Shown here one piece after another: positions 1 through 7,731 of a stretch of DNA of 64,000 nt. Origin of the DNA: G963678445 sp963678445 (GTDB taxonomy: Bacteria > Hydrogenedentota > Hydrogenedentia > Hydrogenedentales > G963678445); the NCBI GenBank assembly GCA_963678445.1, contig OY782877.1, forward strand, positions 124,001 through 188,000. The letters run 5' to 3'. The position numbers and the translations under genes are program-made. Position 1 is the first letter of the stretch. Each line of letters begins with the position of its first letter. The notes under the pieces were generated by a model. It did no database searches. It was not told where the DNA came from and saw only the letters and a list, made by a program, of their open reading frames with translations.

Positions 1-32
1 CCTTGCCATAATAGCGAACGAGGGGAAAAACC

Positions 33-908
33 ATGAAGGTGGCAGTTATCGGACCGGGAGCAATGGGATGTTTTTTTGCAGCACGCTTGGCGCAGAGCGG
101 GGCAAAGGTCTATTTGGTAGATCACAAGCAGGATCGTGCGGAACGGTTGGAAAAACAGGGCATCACGGTAGAGAATCAGGGAGAAACCTTTGTTGAACAT
201 CCTACCATGGCCACCCATGTGCCTACGGGATTGGATCTGGTACTTATTCTCACCAAAGCCTACAGCACCTTTGCGTTGCGCTTCCCCCCGGAAACACCGG
301 TGCTTACACTGCAAAACGGGCTGGGGAATGTGGAAACGTTATGCTCGATTGTGGGCAGCGCCCGCGTCCTGGTTGGCTCTACTATGGAGGCGGCCATGTT
401 GCTTGATGAAGGAAAGGTGCGCCACGTTGCTTCTGGAAAGACCTCTTTGGGCGCCTGGACTTCATGTCCGACAGCCCCTGCACAGGAACTGCTGCAAAAG
501 GCCGGTTTTGAAGTGGAAGTCACAGACGCCCCCGGACAGTTACTCTGGGAAAAAGTCGCCATCAATGCCGGTATCAATCCTCTTACGGCTATCTTGAATA
601 AACCCAATGGAAGTCTCCTGGAACTTACTGAAATTCGCCAACTGATGCGCGATCTGGTCGTGGAAGCGGCAAAAGTCGCCTCTACAGAGGGCTACCGTTT
701 CGATCAAAGCCTGGTAGAACTGGCGGAGGACACATGCCACCGTACGCGTGAAAATATTTCCTCTATGCTGCAAGATGTGCGTGCCGGGAAACAAACGGAA
801 ATCGATGCAATCAGTGGCGAAATCTTACGACGAGCACAATTGGCCTCGCTCCCCACGCCTCGTACCCGTGTCATCTATCAATTGGTGCGAGGGTTGGAGC
901 TCCGTTGA
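33..908 (+). CDS. panE: 2-dehydropantoate 2-reductase (ketopantoate reductase)
   Basis: Probable ketopantoate reductase, which reduces 2-dehydropantoate to pantoate with NADPH in the cytosolic route to pantothenate and CoA. Residues 6-12 (IGPGAMG) form the Rossmann nucleotide loop. K174, N178 and N182 in KVAINAGIN have the spacing of the catalytic Lys and substrate-binding Asn residues of PanE, and 291 aa is the normal length. The ATG follows GAGGGG at a good distance. Its TGA overlaps the TTG start of the next gene (TTGA), so the two are probably translationally coupled. Paralogues in this family reduce other 2-oxo acids, so the exact substrate is inferred. coaE, another CoA-pathway gene, lies 57 kb away in this window. 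Confidence 0.85.
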   Translation: MKVAVIGPGAMGCFFAARLAQSGAKVYLVDHKQDRAERLEKQGITVENQGETFVEHPTMATHVPTGLDLVLILTKAYSTFALRFPPETPVLTLQNGLGNVETLCSIVGSARVLVGSTMEAAMLLDEGKVRHVASGKTSLGAWTSCPTAPAQELLQKAGFEVEVTDAPGQLLWEKVAINAGINPLTAILNKPNGSLLELTEIRQLMRDLVVEAAKVASTEGYRFDQSLVELAEDTCHRTRENISSMLQDVRAGKQTEIDAISGEILRRAQLASLPTPRTRVIYQLVRGLELR

Positions 909-1621
909 AACTTTCTGGCTTAACATACACCAGTCCGTATACATTTACACGCAAACAGCGCTTATTGCTCCAGTTGTTGCCTCCCCTCGCAGCTGGAGCT
1001 TTGCGTTTATTATATGCGACGTGCCGTATAGAAGTGCGCCATACAGCGTATTACACGGCACTGCGTGAGCAAAACAAACCTATGGCTATCGCTATCTGGC
1101 ACGAGGCTATGGGAAGCGCTGGCATCCACTTTCGGGGGAGCAACTTTCACACCCTGACCAGCTATAGCTATGATGGGGAAATTGCAGCGCGCGTCGTACA
1201 CTATCTGGGCTTGGAGGCCGTACGCGGCTCTTCCTCTCGAGGGGGACATGAGGCACTCGCACAATTGGGAAAAGCAGCGCAGAAAGTACCTTGTGTCGGC
1301 TTCACCCTTGATGGCCCCCGGGGACCACGTCGTCAAGCCAAGTCTGGTATCGCCATTCTAGCGGCACGCTCACAGCTCCCTGTACTACCCTTAGCCTTTG
1401 CTCCTAGTGCCTGCAAACGTTTGGGCTCGTGGGATCGTTTTCCCATTCCCAAACCAGGCGCAACTATCTTGGGCGCTTTCGGCTCCCCTATCCCCCCCCC
1501 AAAGGAAGAGAACCACGACGCGATTGAACATATGCGTTTGCAAATCGAAACCGAGCTCAATAACCTGCAACGTCAATTGGAAGATGAGCTAAACGACGCT
1601 CAGGAAATACCGCTGAAATAG
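905..1621 (+). CDS. DUF374 lysophospholipid-acyltransferase-like protein
   Basis: A 238-residue DUF374 protein, a family related to the lysophospholipid/lipid A acyltransferases. The central part (AIWHEAMG near residue 60, SSSRGGHEAL near 110, FTLDGPRGPR near 135) matches the family's conserved blocks, the DGPRGP block being the most typical. It would act at the inner face of the cytoplasmic membrane, perhaps on a lipid A or KDO acceptor; the substrate is unknown. The start is a TTG inside the stop of panE. A run of nine C lies in the coding sequence at 1492-1500 (SPIPPPKEE) and could be slippery. The 3' end meets repeat copy A, which comes from the opposite, convergent gene. Confidence 0.75.
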   Translation: MKLSGLTYTSPYTFTRKQRLLLQLLPPLAAGALRLLYATCRIEVRHTAYYTALREQNKPMAIAIWHEAMGSAGIHFRGSNFHTLTSYSYDGEIAARVVHYLGLEAVRGSSSRGGHEALAQLGKAAQKVPCVGFTLDGPRGPRRQAKSGIAILAARSQLPVLPLAFAPSACKRLGSWDRFPIPKPGATILGAFGSPIPPPKEENHDAIEHMRLQIETELNNLQRQLEDELNDAQEIPLK

Positions 1622-1710
1622 CAACGAAATCTTTTCGGGGCCCCCCGCTAAGAACCATATTTCCTGGGTGTGGCCCTGGCCACCTTGCGGTCGCTGGACC
1701 ACGTTAGTGG
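1620..1710 (-). repeat. Dispersed hairpin element, copy A
   Basis: Leftward copy. It begins CCACTAACGTGGTCCAGCG, and its TAA is the stop codon of the purine nucleoside phosphorylase gene. It then has hairpin 1 (GTGGTC-CAGC-GACCGC), the long-form hairpin 2 (GTGGCC-AG-GGCCAC) and AAATATGGTTCTTA. The middle is replaced by a G/C-rich palindrome (GGGGCCCC), followed by a recognisable TTTCGTTG tail. The tail touches the TAG of the DUF374 gene, so the element fills the whole convergent gap. Confidence 0.8.
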
Positions 1711-2411
1711 ATATTCGGAACGCCAAGAGTGGGAAGTGCTGTACGGATAATGTCGCACAAGCGGGAAGAAGCCTGCTGTGCTGTCTCCAATACATGGGCA
1801 TGGGTTAGTTTTTCCGAAGCACTACACTGGTTGGTAATGCAGGATATTACACTGCTTGCAATGCCGAGCTGCTGACAGCGAAAAAGGGCTGGTGCGGTGC
1901 TCATCCCTACCGCATCTGCCGCCATAGATTGCAAGGCCGCAATTTCCGCCCTAGTTTCGTACGAAGGGCCATACACCCATTGGTAGGTACCTTCAGAATC
2001 GCAGGAAGGTACTACAAGATCGGGACAAAGCACATCGGGCAATGCATATTTCCGATAGGGCCAGCATTGTACACGATTGACGGCGAGGAGTGAACCGGCG
2101 GCGAGTCCGCGCCGCACACCACCCGCTGCATTCGTAAATAGAATGCGGCGCACCCCCATTTCTTTGAACACATCAACAGAACGCGTCACTTCTTCAAATG
2201 AAGAGCCTTCGTACGCATGCAAACGACCACACTGTAAGAAAATACGATGACCATCGCATGTTCCATATAAAACCTTGCATGCGTGGCCGGCAACATGACC
2301 TTCAGGAACACCAAATATATCGTGGAATGGTTTTTCCCAGGTTATCGTATCCAACAACGGACCTAGCGCTATCCCGGAACCGGCTACTATCGCAACAGGT
2401 GCATCTGACAT
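1704..2411 (-). CDS. Purine nucleoside phosphorylase
   Basis: Trimeric-type purine nucleoside phosphorylase, splitting inosine or guanosine with phosphate to base and ribose-1-phosphate in purine salvage. Family motifs are plain: IVAGSGIA at the N-terminus, CGRLHAYEG (phosphate/base site), TNAAGG, GPSYETRAEI and DAVGMSTAP, then ISCITN. I chose the ATG at 2411 because it forms a TAATG overlap with the stop of dgt and has GGAAAA just upstream; an in-frame ATG at 2423 lacks a ribosome site. At about 235 aa it is slightly short for the family. Third gene of the leftward operon galK-dgt-PNP. Its stop codon is supplied by repeat copy A. Confidence 0.85.
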   Translation of the reverse strand: MSDAPVAIVAGSGIALGPLLDTITWEKPFHDIFGVPEGHVAGHACKVLYGTCDGHRIFLQCGRLHAYEGSSFEEVTRSVDVFKEMGVRRILFTNAAGGVRRGLAAGSLLAVNRVQCWPYRKYALPDVLCPDLVVPSCDSEGTYQWVYGPSYETRAEIAALQSMAADAVGMSTAPALFRCQQLGIASSVISCITNQCSASEKLTHAHVLETAQQASSRLCDIIRTALPTLGVPNIH

Positions 2412-3484
2412 TACTTTTTCCATGGTGAGGGCAACAGCAAACGTTCAAAAAGGTGCAACGCAAAATCATCGGTCATTCCTGCCACGAAATCCACCGTACG
2501 TTGTTCCAAAGAATCGGCAGGATCGCTGTTAAGGATTTCTTCTGTCGGATTTTCCAGCAAATGGAGGAACAGGGTGCGCAATAGACGACGTGCTTTGGCA
2601 ATTTCTGATTCAATTATCGGGCAGGGGTACAGGTGGCTATAGAGATAGTCTCGTAATGTGTTCAGCGCTGTCAAGACATGGGGTGTAAATGCAATTTCTC
2701 CATCTTTACTCCCCTCAATAAGGCCGACTGCCATCTTGTCAATTCGGGATGAAGTTGTTTCCCCCAGTACGGCAATGGCGGAGCTGGGAAGATCTTCCAA
2801 CGTGATCACTTGCGCGCGAATAGCATCGTCTATGTCGTGGTTAACATAGGCGATTGCGTCACAAACGCTCACGATGCGCCCTTCCAAAGTGCTGGGGTGC
2901 ACCATGGGTTCTCCTCGTAGTAGGGCTTTCCCTTCAGAATGGTACCGGATACCGTCGCGCACTTCTTCGCATAGATTCAGACCCACCTCACCATGACGCA
3001 TTTCCAGCTTTTCCACCACGCGTAAACTCTGCGCTGCATGGGAGAATCCTGTCGAAGCCAACTCATTTAATACGTCTTCCCCCGCATGACCAAAGGGGGT
3101 ATGCCCGATATCATGTCCCAACGCAATTGCTTCGGTAAGATCTTCATTTAGAAATAGAGCGCGCGCCACTGTTCTCGAAATTTGCGCTACTTCTAGCGTA
3201 TGGGTCAAACGAGTGCGGTAGTGATCCCCTTGCGGCGCTAAAAAAACCTGGGTTTTGCGTTTTAGACGTCTAAAAGCCTTGGCGTGAAGAATACGGTCCC
3301 GGTCGCGCTGAAAAACAGTTCTGTATGGATCTTCGGGTTCCGCCAGACGCCTTCCTTTCGACTTCGCAGCCAAGGTAGCAGCGGGGTACAACATATCGCG
3401 TTCTCGCTGTTCCAAACGGACGCGGATGCAGTCTTTTTTTTGCAACGTCCCCTCCTGGTATAGATCGTTATCCTCTGGTCTCAT
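2411..3484 (-). CDS. dgt: Deoxyguanosinetriphosphate triphosphohydrolase-like protein (HD domain)
   Basis: dNTP triphosphohydrolase of the Dgt/SAMHD1 HD superfamily, converting dNTPs to deoxynucleosides plus triphosphate. Metal ligands are visible: H95 in RLTHTLEVAQ, H124-D125 in ALGHDIGHTPFGH, and a late Asp in NHDIDD near residue 219. FRRLKRKTQVF before the first His is also typical. The length of 357 aa fits the shorter, non-enterobacterial type. The ATG overlaps the TGA of galK (ATGA), and its own stop overlaps the PNP start, so all three genes are coupled. Together with PNP it suggests a role in deoxynucleotide turnover and salvage. Substrate preference among dNTPs cannot be read from sequence. 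Confidence 0.88.
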   Translation of the reverse strand: MRPEDNDLYQEGTLQKKDCIRVRLEQRERDMLYPAATLAAKSKGRRLAEPEDPYRTVFQRDRDRILHAKAFRRLKRKTQVFLAPQGDHYRTRLTHTLEVAQISRTVARALFLNEDLTEAIALGHDIGHTPFGHAGEDVLNELASTGFSHAAQSLRVVEKLEMRHGEVGLNLCEEVRDGIRYHSEGKALLRGEPMVHPSTLEGRIVSVCDAIAYVNHDIDDAIRAQVITLEDLPSSAIAVLGETTSSRIDKMAVGLIEGSKDGEIAFTPHVLTALNTLRDYLYSHLYPCPIIESEIAKARRLLRTLFLHLLENPTEEILNSDPADSLEQRTVDFVAGMTDDFALHLFERLLLPSPWKK

Positions 3485-4821
3485 TGGAGGTACCCCGCTC
3501 CGGCATGCGCATGTGCTACGAAAATGGGCGGTGTTCCGTCATAACCGCGGTACTGGCGATAGTATTGCACAGTAACGGTCTCCACAAAAGTTTCCACCTC
3601 AGTAGCAGGCACCAGGTTTACTGTAGCCCCGCCAAAACCCGCCCCAGTCAGACGCGCGCCTAACGCGCCTCCTTCATGTGCTGCTTGTACTAACGCGTCT
3701 AACTCTGGACTACTGATGGCAAAGTCCTGCGCACAACTTTGGTGTGATGCATTCATCAAAGCGCCAAAGGTTGCGGCTTCACCCATTTGTAAGGCATCGC
3801 GTGCCGCTTCTACCCGTTGAAACTCCGTGAGCTGATGGCGCAAACGTGCCGCCAATGCAAATCCCGTTTCAGGTTCTGGAAAATCTCTCAACCAACGTTC
3901 CCGCACTTCTGCTTCCGAAAGTTGCAAACGTTTCGTAATCCAGCCCAAAGAAACATGCTCTTCCGGCACAGCAGCTTCGAACAGTGTACGCACTTCGGAA
4001 AAGGTGAGGCACAAGGGACCGAACCAAAGATCTCCCAATCGCGTTAGCGTGATCTCATCACTGTACTCTTCCTGGACCTGTTTTTCTACCAGTGCACATG
4101 CCAGCGCACACGCCAGAGGGCCTGCATTGTATCGCACCAGCGCGTCGCCACTTTTCTTAACCTTCACCATTGAGTCGCACACCATAATGACACAATCTGA
4201 CGGTAAGGGAGCACATTCTACCCGTAAAGGGAAAAAGTCGATCTTACACGCATGGCCCATTTCCCCATTCAGAATCGCGGCCTGATCCATCCCGCCCCCC
4301 CGCGTTCCTACATAATGTTCGGCCTCCGCCAGCAACTCGGCCAAAGCCAGCCGCGAAATATCGCGTTCCAGTACGTAGCCCAAGCGGTGTAGATAGGCCA
4401 GTGCAAAGGCTACGACCAGCGCAGAGGAGGAACTCAGACCGGAGGCCATCGGCAAGGTACTGCAAAGTAAAAGATTCATCCCTGGAAAGGAGTGTACGCC
4501 CAAGGCCTGGTTTAGACCCTGAATAGCGGCGCGGCAATAGTTGTGCCACACGCCTCCTTGGGCGGGAGGAATGTGGGATTTATTCTCAAAGTCAACGGCA
4601 GGAAAATCGGGGGAGACGTTATCTAACGCAATCAGGTGATCCGAGCGCGGAATAAATGCGATCCGAATTTCTTCGCCGATGGCAATCGGAAGAACCGGAA
4701 GGCCGTTGTAATCGGTATGCTCGCCAATCAGGTTGACGCGCCCAGGCGCACGGCAAACTGAGGGAGTGGGATTACCTGGAAAAACTTCTGCAAACTGTTT
4801 ACATAATGCATCCACTTCCAA
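3481..4821 (-). CDS. galK: Galactokinase
   Basis: Galactokinase of the GHMP kinase family, phosphorylating galactose to galactose-1-phosphate with ATP (Leloir pathway). The signature GRVNLIGEHTDYN sits near residues 25-37, the ATP loop LPMASGLSSSSAL near 120, and the C-terminal motif GARLTGAGFGG is present. The frame stays open upstream to 4950, but that stretch contains a good promoter. The TTG at 4821 follows AGGAGAGG at ideal spacing and puts the signature at its usual depth, so I take TTG as the start (446 aa, a little longer than typical). First gene of an operon with dgt and PNP; no other galactose gene is adjacent. Confidence 0.88.
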   Translation of the reverse strand: MEVDALCKQFAEVFPGNPTPSVCRAPGRVNLIGEHTDYNGLPVLPIAIGEEIRIAFIPRSDHLIALDNVSPDFPAVDFENKSHIPPAQGGVWHNYCRAAIQGLNQALGVHSFPGMNLLLCSTLPMASGLSSSSALVVAFALAYLHRLGYVLERDISRLALAELLAEAEHYVGTRGGGMDQAAILNGEMGHACKIDFFPLRVECAPLPSDCVIMVCDSMVKVKKSGDALVRYNAGPLACALACALVEKQVQEEYSDEITLTRLGDLWFGPLCLTFSEVRTLFEAAVPEEHVSLGWITKRLQLSEAEVRERWLRDFPEPETGFALAARLRHQLTEFQRVEAARDALQMGEAATFGALMNASHQSCAQDFAISSPELDALVQAAHEGGALGARLTGAGFGGATVNLVPATEVETFVETVTVQYYRQYRGYDGTPPIFVAHAHAGAGYLQ

Positions 4822-4921
4822 AACGCACCTCTCCTGATATTTACCCGCACCTTCAGCAGCTACCGCACAACTACATATTCCGCATCCGACCGAAGAACGG
4901 CTTCCGTTTTTATGAGAAGGG

Positions 4922-4950
4922 ATTGTACCCACTCCCAGTTCCCAGTTCAA
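4922..4950 (-). promoter_or_regulatory. Sigma70-like promoter for galK operon
   Basis: On the minus strand TTGAAC, a 17-bp spacer and TACAAT (5 of 6 to the -10 consensus). Transcription would start about 95 bases before the TTG start of galK, which supports the shorter galK model. Confidence 0.5.
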
Positions 4951-5078
4951 AATATCGCAAGAATTTCATGCCGCCAAGGGGAACCTTTTAGCGGTGTTGG
5001 GGTTTTATCAAGCGTAACGACGTTGACCGGTAGACGTAGTAAGTAGAAAGGAAATAGGCGCTGTAAGCTTATAAAAAT

Positions 5079-5196
5079 CGGCGGTCCTGCGACCGCAATG
5101 TGGCTAGGGCCAGAGCCAGGAAATATGCTTCCTACCGTCCCTGACCGCAGCAGAAACTTCGTTTTTTTGATGACTTTTGAAATTTAACTCACTAAA
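5079..5196 (+). repeat. Dispersed hairpin element, copy B
   Basis: Nearly complete rightward copy of the long form: hairpin 1 GCGGTC-CTGC-GACCGC (loop CTGC instead of CAGC), a weakened hairpin 2 (GTGGCTAGGGCCAG), TATGCTTCCTACCGTCCCTG, then TTCGTTTTTTTGATGAC and the terminal CACTAA. The terminal CACTAA runs straight into the Shine-Dalgarno AAAGGAGG of the EF-hand gene, so the element forms the whole 5' leader of that gene. Confidence 0.85.
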
Positions 5197-5209
5197 GGAG
5201 GATACACCG

Positions 5210-6010
5210 ATGAAAGCGAAACTCGTAGGGTGTCTGTTTGTTACATTGTTGTTGGGAGTCACATGCTATGCGCTAGCACAACCCCCACAGTGCCCACAAC
5301 CTGGTATGTTGTTCGAGCGTCTGGATAGCGATCAGGATGGCATGATCTCACGGGCGGAATTTGAACAGAGCGCACTGCAGCGCCAAGCGTATCGACGGGG
5401 TGCGCCAAATAAAAACAACCCTCAGGAACGTCTTAAGAAGGCAGATGCGAATGAGGATGGCGTCGTATCCAAGGCTGAATTTGAAGAAGCCTTTCCAAAA
5501 GCTCCGGAAAAACGCTTTATGCAATTAGACACAAATAAGGATGGGGTGCTCACTAAGGCCGATCGCCCACGCGCCCCACAGGGCATGCAGGGAGGAAAAG
5601 GACGTGATGGGCGTCAGGGGCCGTCTGCAAAACAGGGAAAAGGGAAAGGCGGACGCAGCACACAACAGGCAGCGAAAGGTCCTGGAAAAGCAGGGCGTTC
5701 CGGAAAAAATGCAAGGGGAGGTTTTATGCCCTCGCGCCCCTGTTCTCCTGAAGGGTTCTTTAAGGCCTGCGACGCTAATCAGGATGGTGTCATAACGTTG
5801 GAGGAGTTCAAAAAAGCTCCTTGTGGCAAAGCACCTGCCCCCAGGGCTCGTTTCGAACGCGTGCGCTCTGCTGATCAAGATGGCGATAAACGCCTCTCCT
5901 TTGAAGAGGCACAGGATGCCTTCCCTGGACTCGGCCAGGAGAAGTTTGACCGGCGCGATAAAAATAATGACGGATTTTGGGATTGGCAGGATCGCGGTCC
6001 TGTCGAATAG
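5210..6010 (+). CDS. Secreted six-EF-hand calcium-binding protein
   Basis: Exported protein with a clear signal peptide (cleavage after ALA, about residue 23) and six EF-hand loops of the DxDxDG type, at about residues 39-50, 79-90, 107-118, 188-199, 222-232 and 250-261. Two groups of three EF hands flank a low-complexity Gly/Lys/Arg/Gln-rich linker (about 122-170). It would bind Ca2+ in the periplasm or outside the cell; no catalytic domain is visible. The ATG at 5210 follows AAAGGAGG at ideal spacing; an earlier in-frame ATG at 5177 lies inside the repeat and has no ribosome site. EF-hand secreted proteins of this sort are common in Planctomycetes-like genomes. The partner is unknown. Confidence 0.85.
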   Translation: MKAKLVGCLFVTLLLGVTCYALAQPPQCPQPGMLFERLDSDQDGMISRAEFEQSALQRQAYRRGAPNKNNPQERLKKADANEDGVVSKAEFEEAFPKAPEKRFMQLDTNKDGVLTKADRPRAPQGMQGGKGRDGRQGPSAKQGKGKGGRSTQQAAKGPGKAGRSGKNARGGFMPSRPCSPEGFFKACDANQDGVITLEEFKKAPCGKAPAPRARFERVRSADQDGDKRLSFEEAQDAFPGLGQEKFDRRDKNNDGFWDWQDRGPVE

Positions 6011-6036
6011 GGCTTCTCCATACCAAAAACTCGCCA

Positions 6037-6075
6037 AAAATAACGCGTTCCGACGAGCACGGAACGCGTTATTTT
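6037..6075. terminator. Bidirectional terminator
   Basis: Perfect 16-bp inverted repeat (AAAATAACGCGTTCCG with a 7-base loop) between two convergent genes, with A/T tracts at both outer edges, so it can terminate both. Confidence 0.85.
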
Positions 6076-6089
6076 CATCTACCCCCCTC

Positions 6090-7178
6090 CTATTCTTCTG
6101 TGGACTCCTCCGACTCCAGCTCGGCTTCTGCCGCCAGGCTTTCTTTACGTAGCGCCAGCAGTCCCAGCTGCTCTCGGTAGAGGCAATATAGCCCAACGAT
6201 GACGATAGGAATAAGATTGATCAGGTGCGCCATAATGGCGACCGCACGTGCGCGATCGACGTCGACATCTGGACTCAATAGAAAGATAGCCGCCATGATA
6301 GCCAGGTGGAATTGACCGATAAAACCCGGCGCACCTGGCAAGCTAATCGCAATTGCCAGCAGCGACAGGGTCAAAAACGGAGCATACCAGGGAAGGGAAA
6401 GGTCAAAGGCATAGAACACGGCCATATAACTGACTGCAAAGGTAATCCATGTCAGTAGAGAGAAGAAGAGGGCTTTGCTCATGTCACGAAGTGAGCGAAA
6501 AATATGAAAACCAGAAGCGAAATTCTCCAGCAAACCATGGACATGCTTCGCAAGGGCATGCGAAATTATGCCCAGTATCTTGTCGGAAAGTTTCAAAACG
6601 ATGCGTTGATTCACATACAAAAGCACCAACATTATCACCAGCCCTGTCAACCCACCGGCCATAGTCAGGGCTGTAGCCCGAATCGCCTCCGGACGCAGAA
6701 GACCCTGCGCCCAGTCGGGCACTGAAAAGCCTGTCGGCATGCTAATCGGCCCCGCGGGGTGAAAGGTAAGCACCGCTAAAAACATCACCACTATCAACCC
6801 CACCAAATCCGTCACACGATCCAGCGCGACAAAGGCAATGCAGCGGGAAAAGGAAAGTTGGGATAAACGACTGAGTACTAATGCACGGATCGCCTCGCCC
6901 GCACGTAGTGGCAATACGAAATTACCCAGAAAACCTATCTGGGTAGCACTGAACATACTGCGAAAGGAAACCGGCTTGGCGGTACTGACAATGTAGCTCC
7001 AGCGTTGTACGCGGGTAAAAAAGCCGAGCACTACCCATATCACCGACATACCCAACCAAAGCCAATGTACTGTTCGGAAAGCATGCGCTACTTCAGCCCA
7101 ATTTGTACCGCGGAACATCCACCATACCAACAATGCGGCCAGAATAATCCCTACTGTATTTACAACTACTTTTTTCAT
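6090..7178 (-). CDS. Flippase-like membrane protein (lysylphosphatidylglycerol synthase TM / UPF0104 type)
   Basis: Integral membrane protein of the UPF0104/AglD-like family, homologous to the membrane half of MprF. Seven or more hydrophobic helices are visible, starting with VGIILAALLVWWMF, and the family block GEAIRALVLSRL (around residue 90) with NFVLPLRAGEA before it is typical. These proteins probably flip or transport lipids; the substrate is unknown. The C-terminus is a short acidic tail. The ATG follows GAGGATGT. Length 362 is normal. It stands alone between a convergent terminator and the two-component genes. Confidence 0.78.
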   Translation of the reverse strand: MKKVVVNTVGIILAALLVWWMFRGTNWAEVAHAFRTVHWLWLGMSVIWVVLGFFTRVQRWSYIVSTAKPVSFRSMFSATQIGFLGNFVLPLRAGEAIRALVLSRLSQLSFSRCIAFVALDRVTDLVGLIVVMFLAVLTFHPAGPISMPTGFSVPDWAQGLLRPEAIRATALTMAGGLTGLVIMLVLLYVNQRIVLKLSDKILGIISHALAKHVHGLLENFASGFHIFRSLRDMSKALFFSLLTWITFAVSYMAVFYAFDLSLPWYAPFLTLSLLAIAISLPGAPGFIGQFHLAIMAAIFLLSPDVDVDRARAVAIMAHLINLIPIVIVGLYCLYREQLGLLALRKESLAAEAELESEESTEE

Positions 7179-7338
7179 ACATCCTCAACTTCAGTCGCCG
7201 TTGGCGGTATAGATAATAATTTTCGCCCAATCACTCCCTCTAGTTGTACCTGTTCCTGTATGGCATTTTCCACCCTACGCCTAAAAACGGAACCTTTGCG
7301 CCTTAGCAAAAGAGGTGTTTTCCGCCTCTCGTTTCCCC

Positions 7339-7716
7339 CTAAGCTTCCGGCTTTCCTATCAACGAGCCTATCGCGTCCAAAAGTTTGGCGTTATCCAGCG
7401 GTTTTGTAAAACTATACTCCACCCCAAAATGCTCTGCCAGTTTCAGGTATTGCTCAGGCGCAATTTTCCCACCCCCGGAAATAGCGATAATCTTTACGGT
7501 GGGATATAGGGCACGCAATTCAATAATGGTTTCTATTCCCTCCTTTTCCGGCATCACAATATCCGTAATCACCAGATCGCATGGATGATGTTGATATTTT
7601 TGCAATGCTATTTTTCCGTTTGCGGCTTCATGCACCTCATATCCAGCACGTTCCAAGGTCATTCGAAGCATAGGCCGCACCCGCACATCATCGTCTACGA
7701 TCAAAACACTCGCCAT
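7339..7716 (-). CDS. Single-domain response regulator (CheY-like receiver)
   Basis: Stand-alone receiver domain of 125 aa. The acidic pocket DDD is at 8-10, the phospho-acceptor D52 is in ITDIVMPEKEG, the switch Ser81 is in AISGGG, and the conserved Lys106 is in SFTKPLD. There is no output domain, so it would signal by protein contact or act as a phosphate relay. The start follows AAGGAGAGGG. It lies 15 bases downstream of the giant hybrid kinase on the same strand and is very likely co-transcribed with it and phosphorylated by it. The GGGK insertion before helix 4 resembles receivers found next to PAS kinases. Confidence 0.88.
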   Translation of the reverse strand: MASVLIVDDDVRVRPMLRMTLERAGYEVHEAANGKIALQKYQHHPCDLVITDIVMPEKEGIETIIELRALYPTVKIIAISGGGKIAPEQYLKLAEHFGVEYSFTKPLDNAKLLDAIGSLIGKPEA

Positions 7717-7731
7717 AGCTACGCCCTCTCC

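Larger units (their letters stand above)
4822..5209. other. Divergent intergenic region galK / EF-hand gene
   Basis: About 390 bases without a gene. It holds the galK promoter at the left and repeat copy B at the right. Between them (about 4985-5078) I see only a TTGACC hexamer without a convincing -10, and no further structure. Confidence 0.6.

Noticed and set aside
1492..1500. C9 tract in the DUF374 gene as a phase-variation switch
   Set aside because: The frame is intact and a housekeeping lipid enzyme is an unlikely contingency gene; only re-sequencing of variants could show slippage.
4822..4950. N-terminal extension of galactokinase to 4950
   Set aside because: The stretch contains a promoter and the product lacks similarity to galactokinase; TTG at 4821 has the ribosome site.
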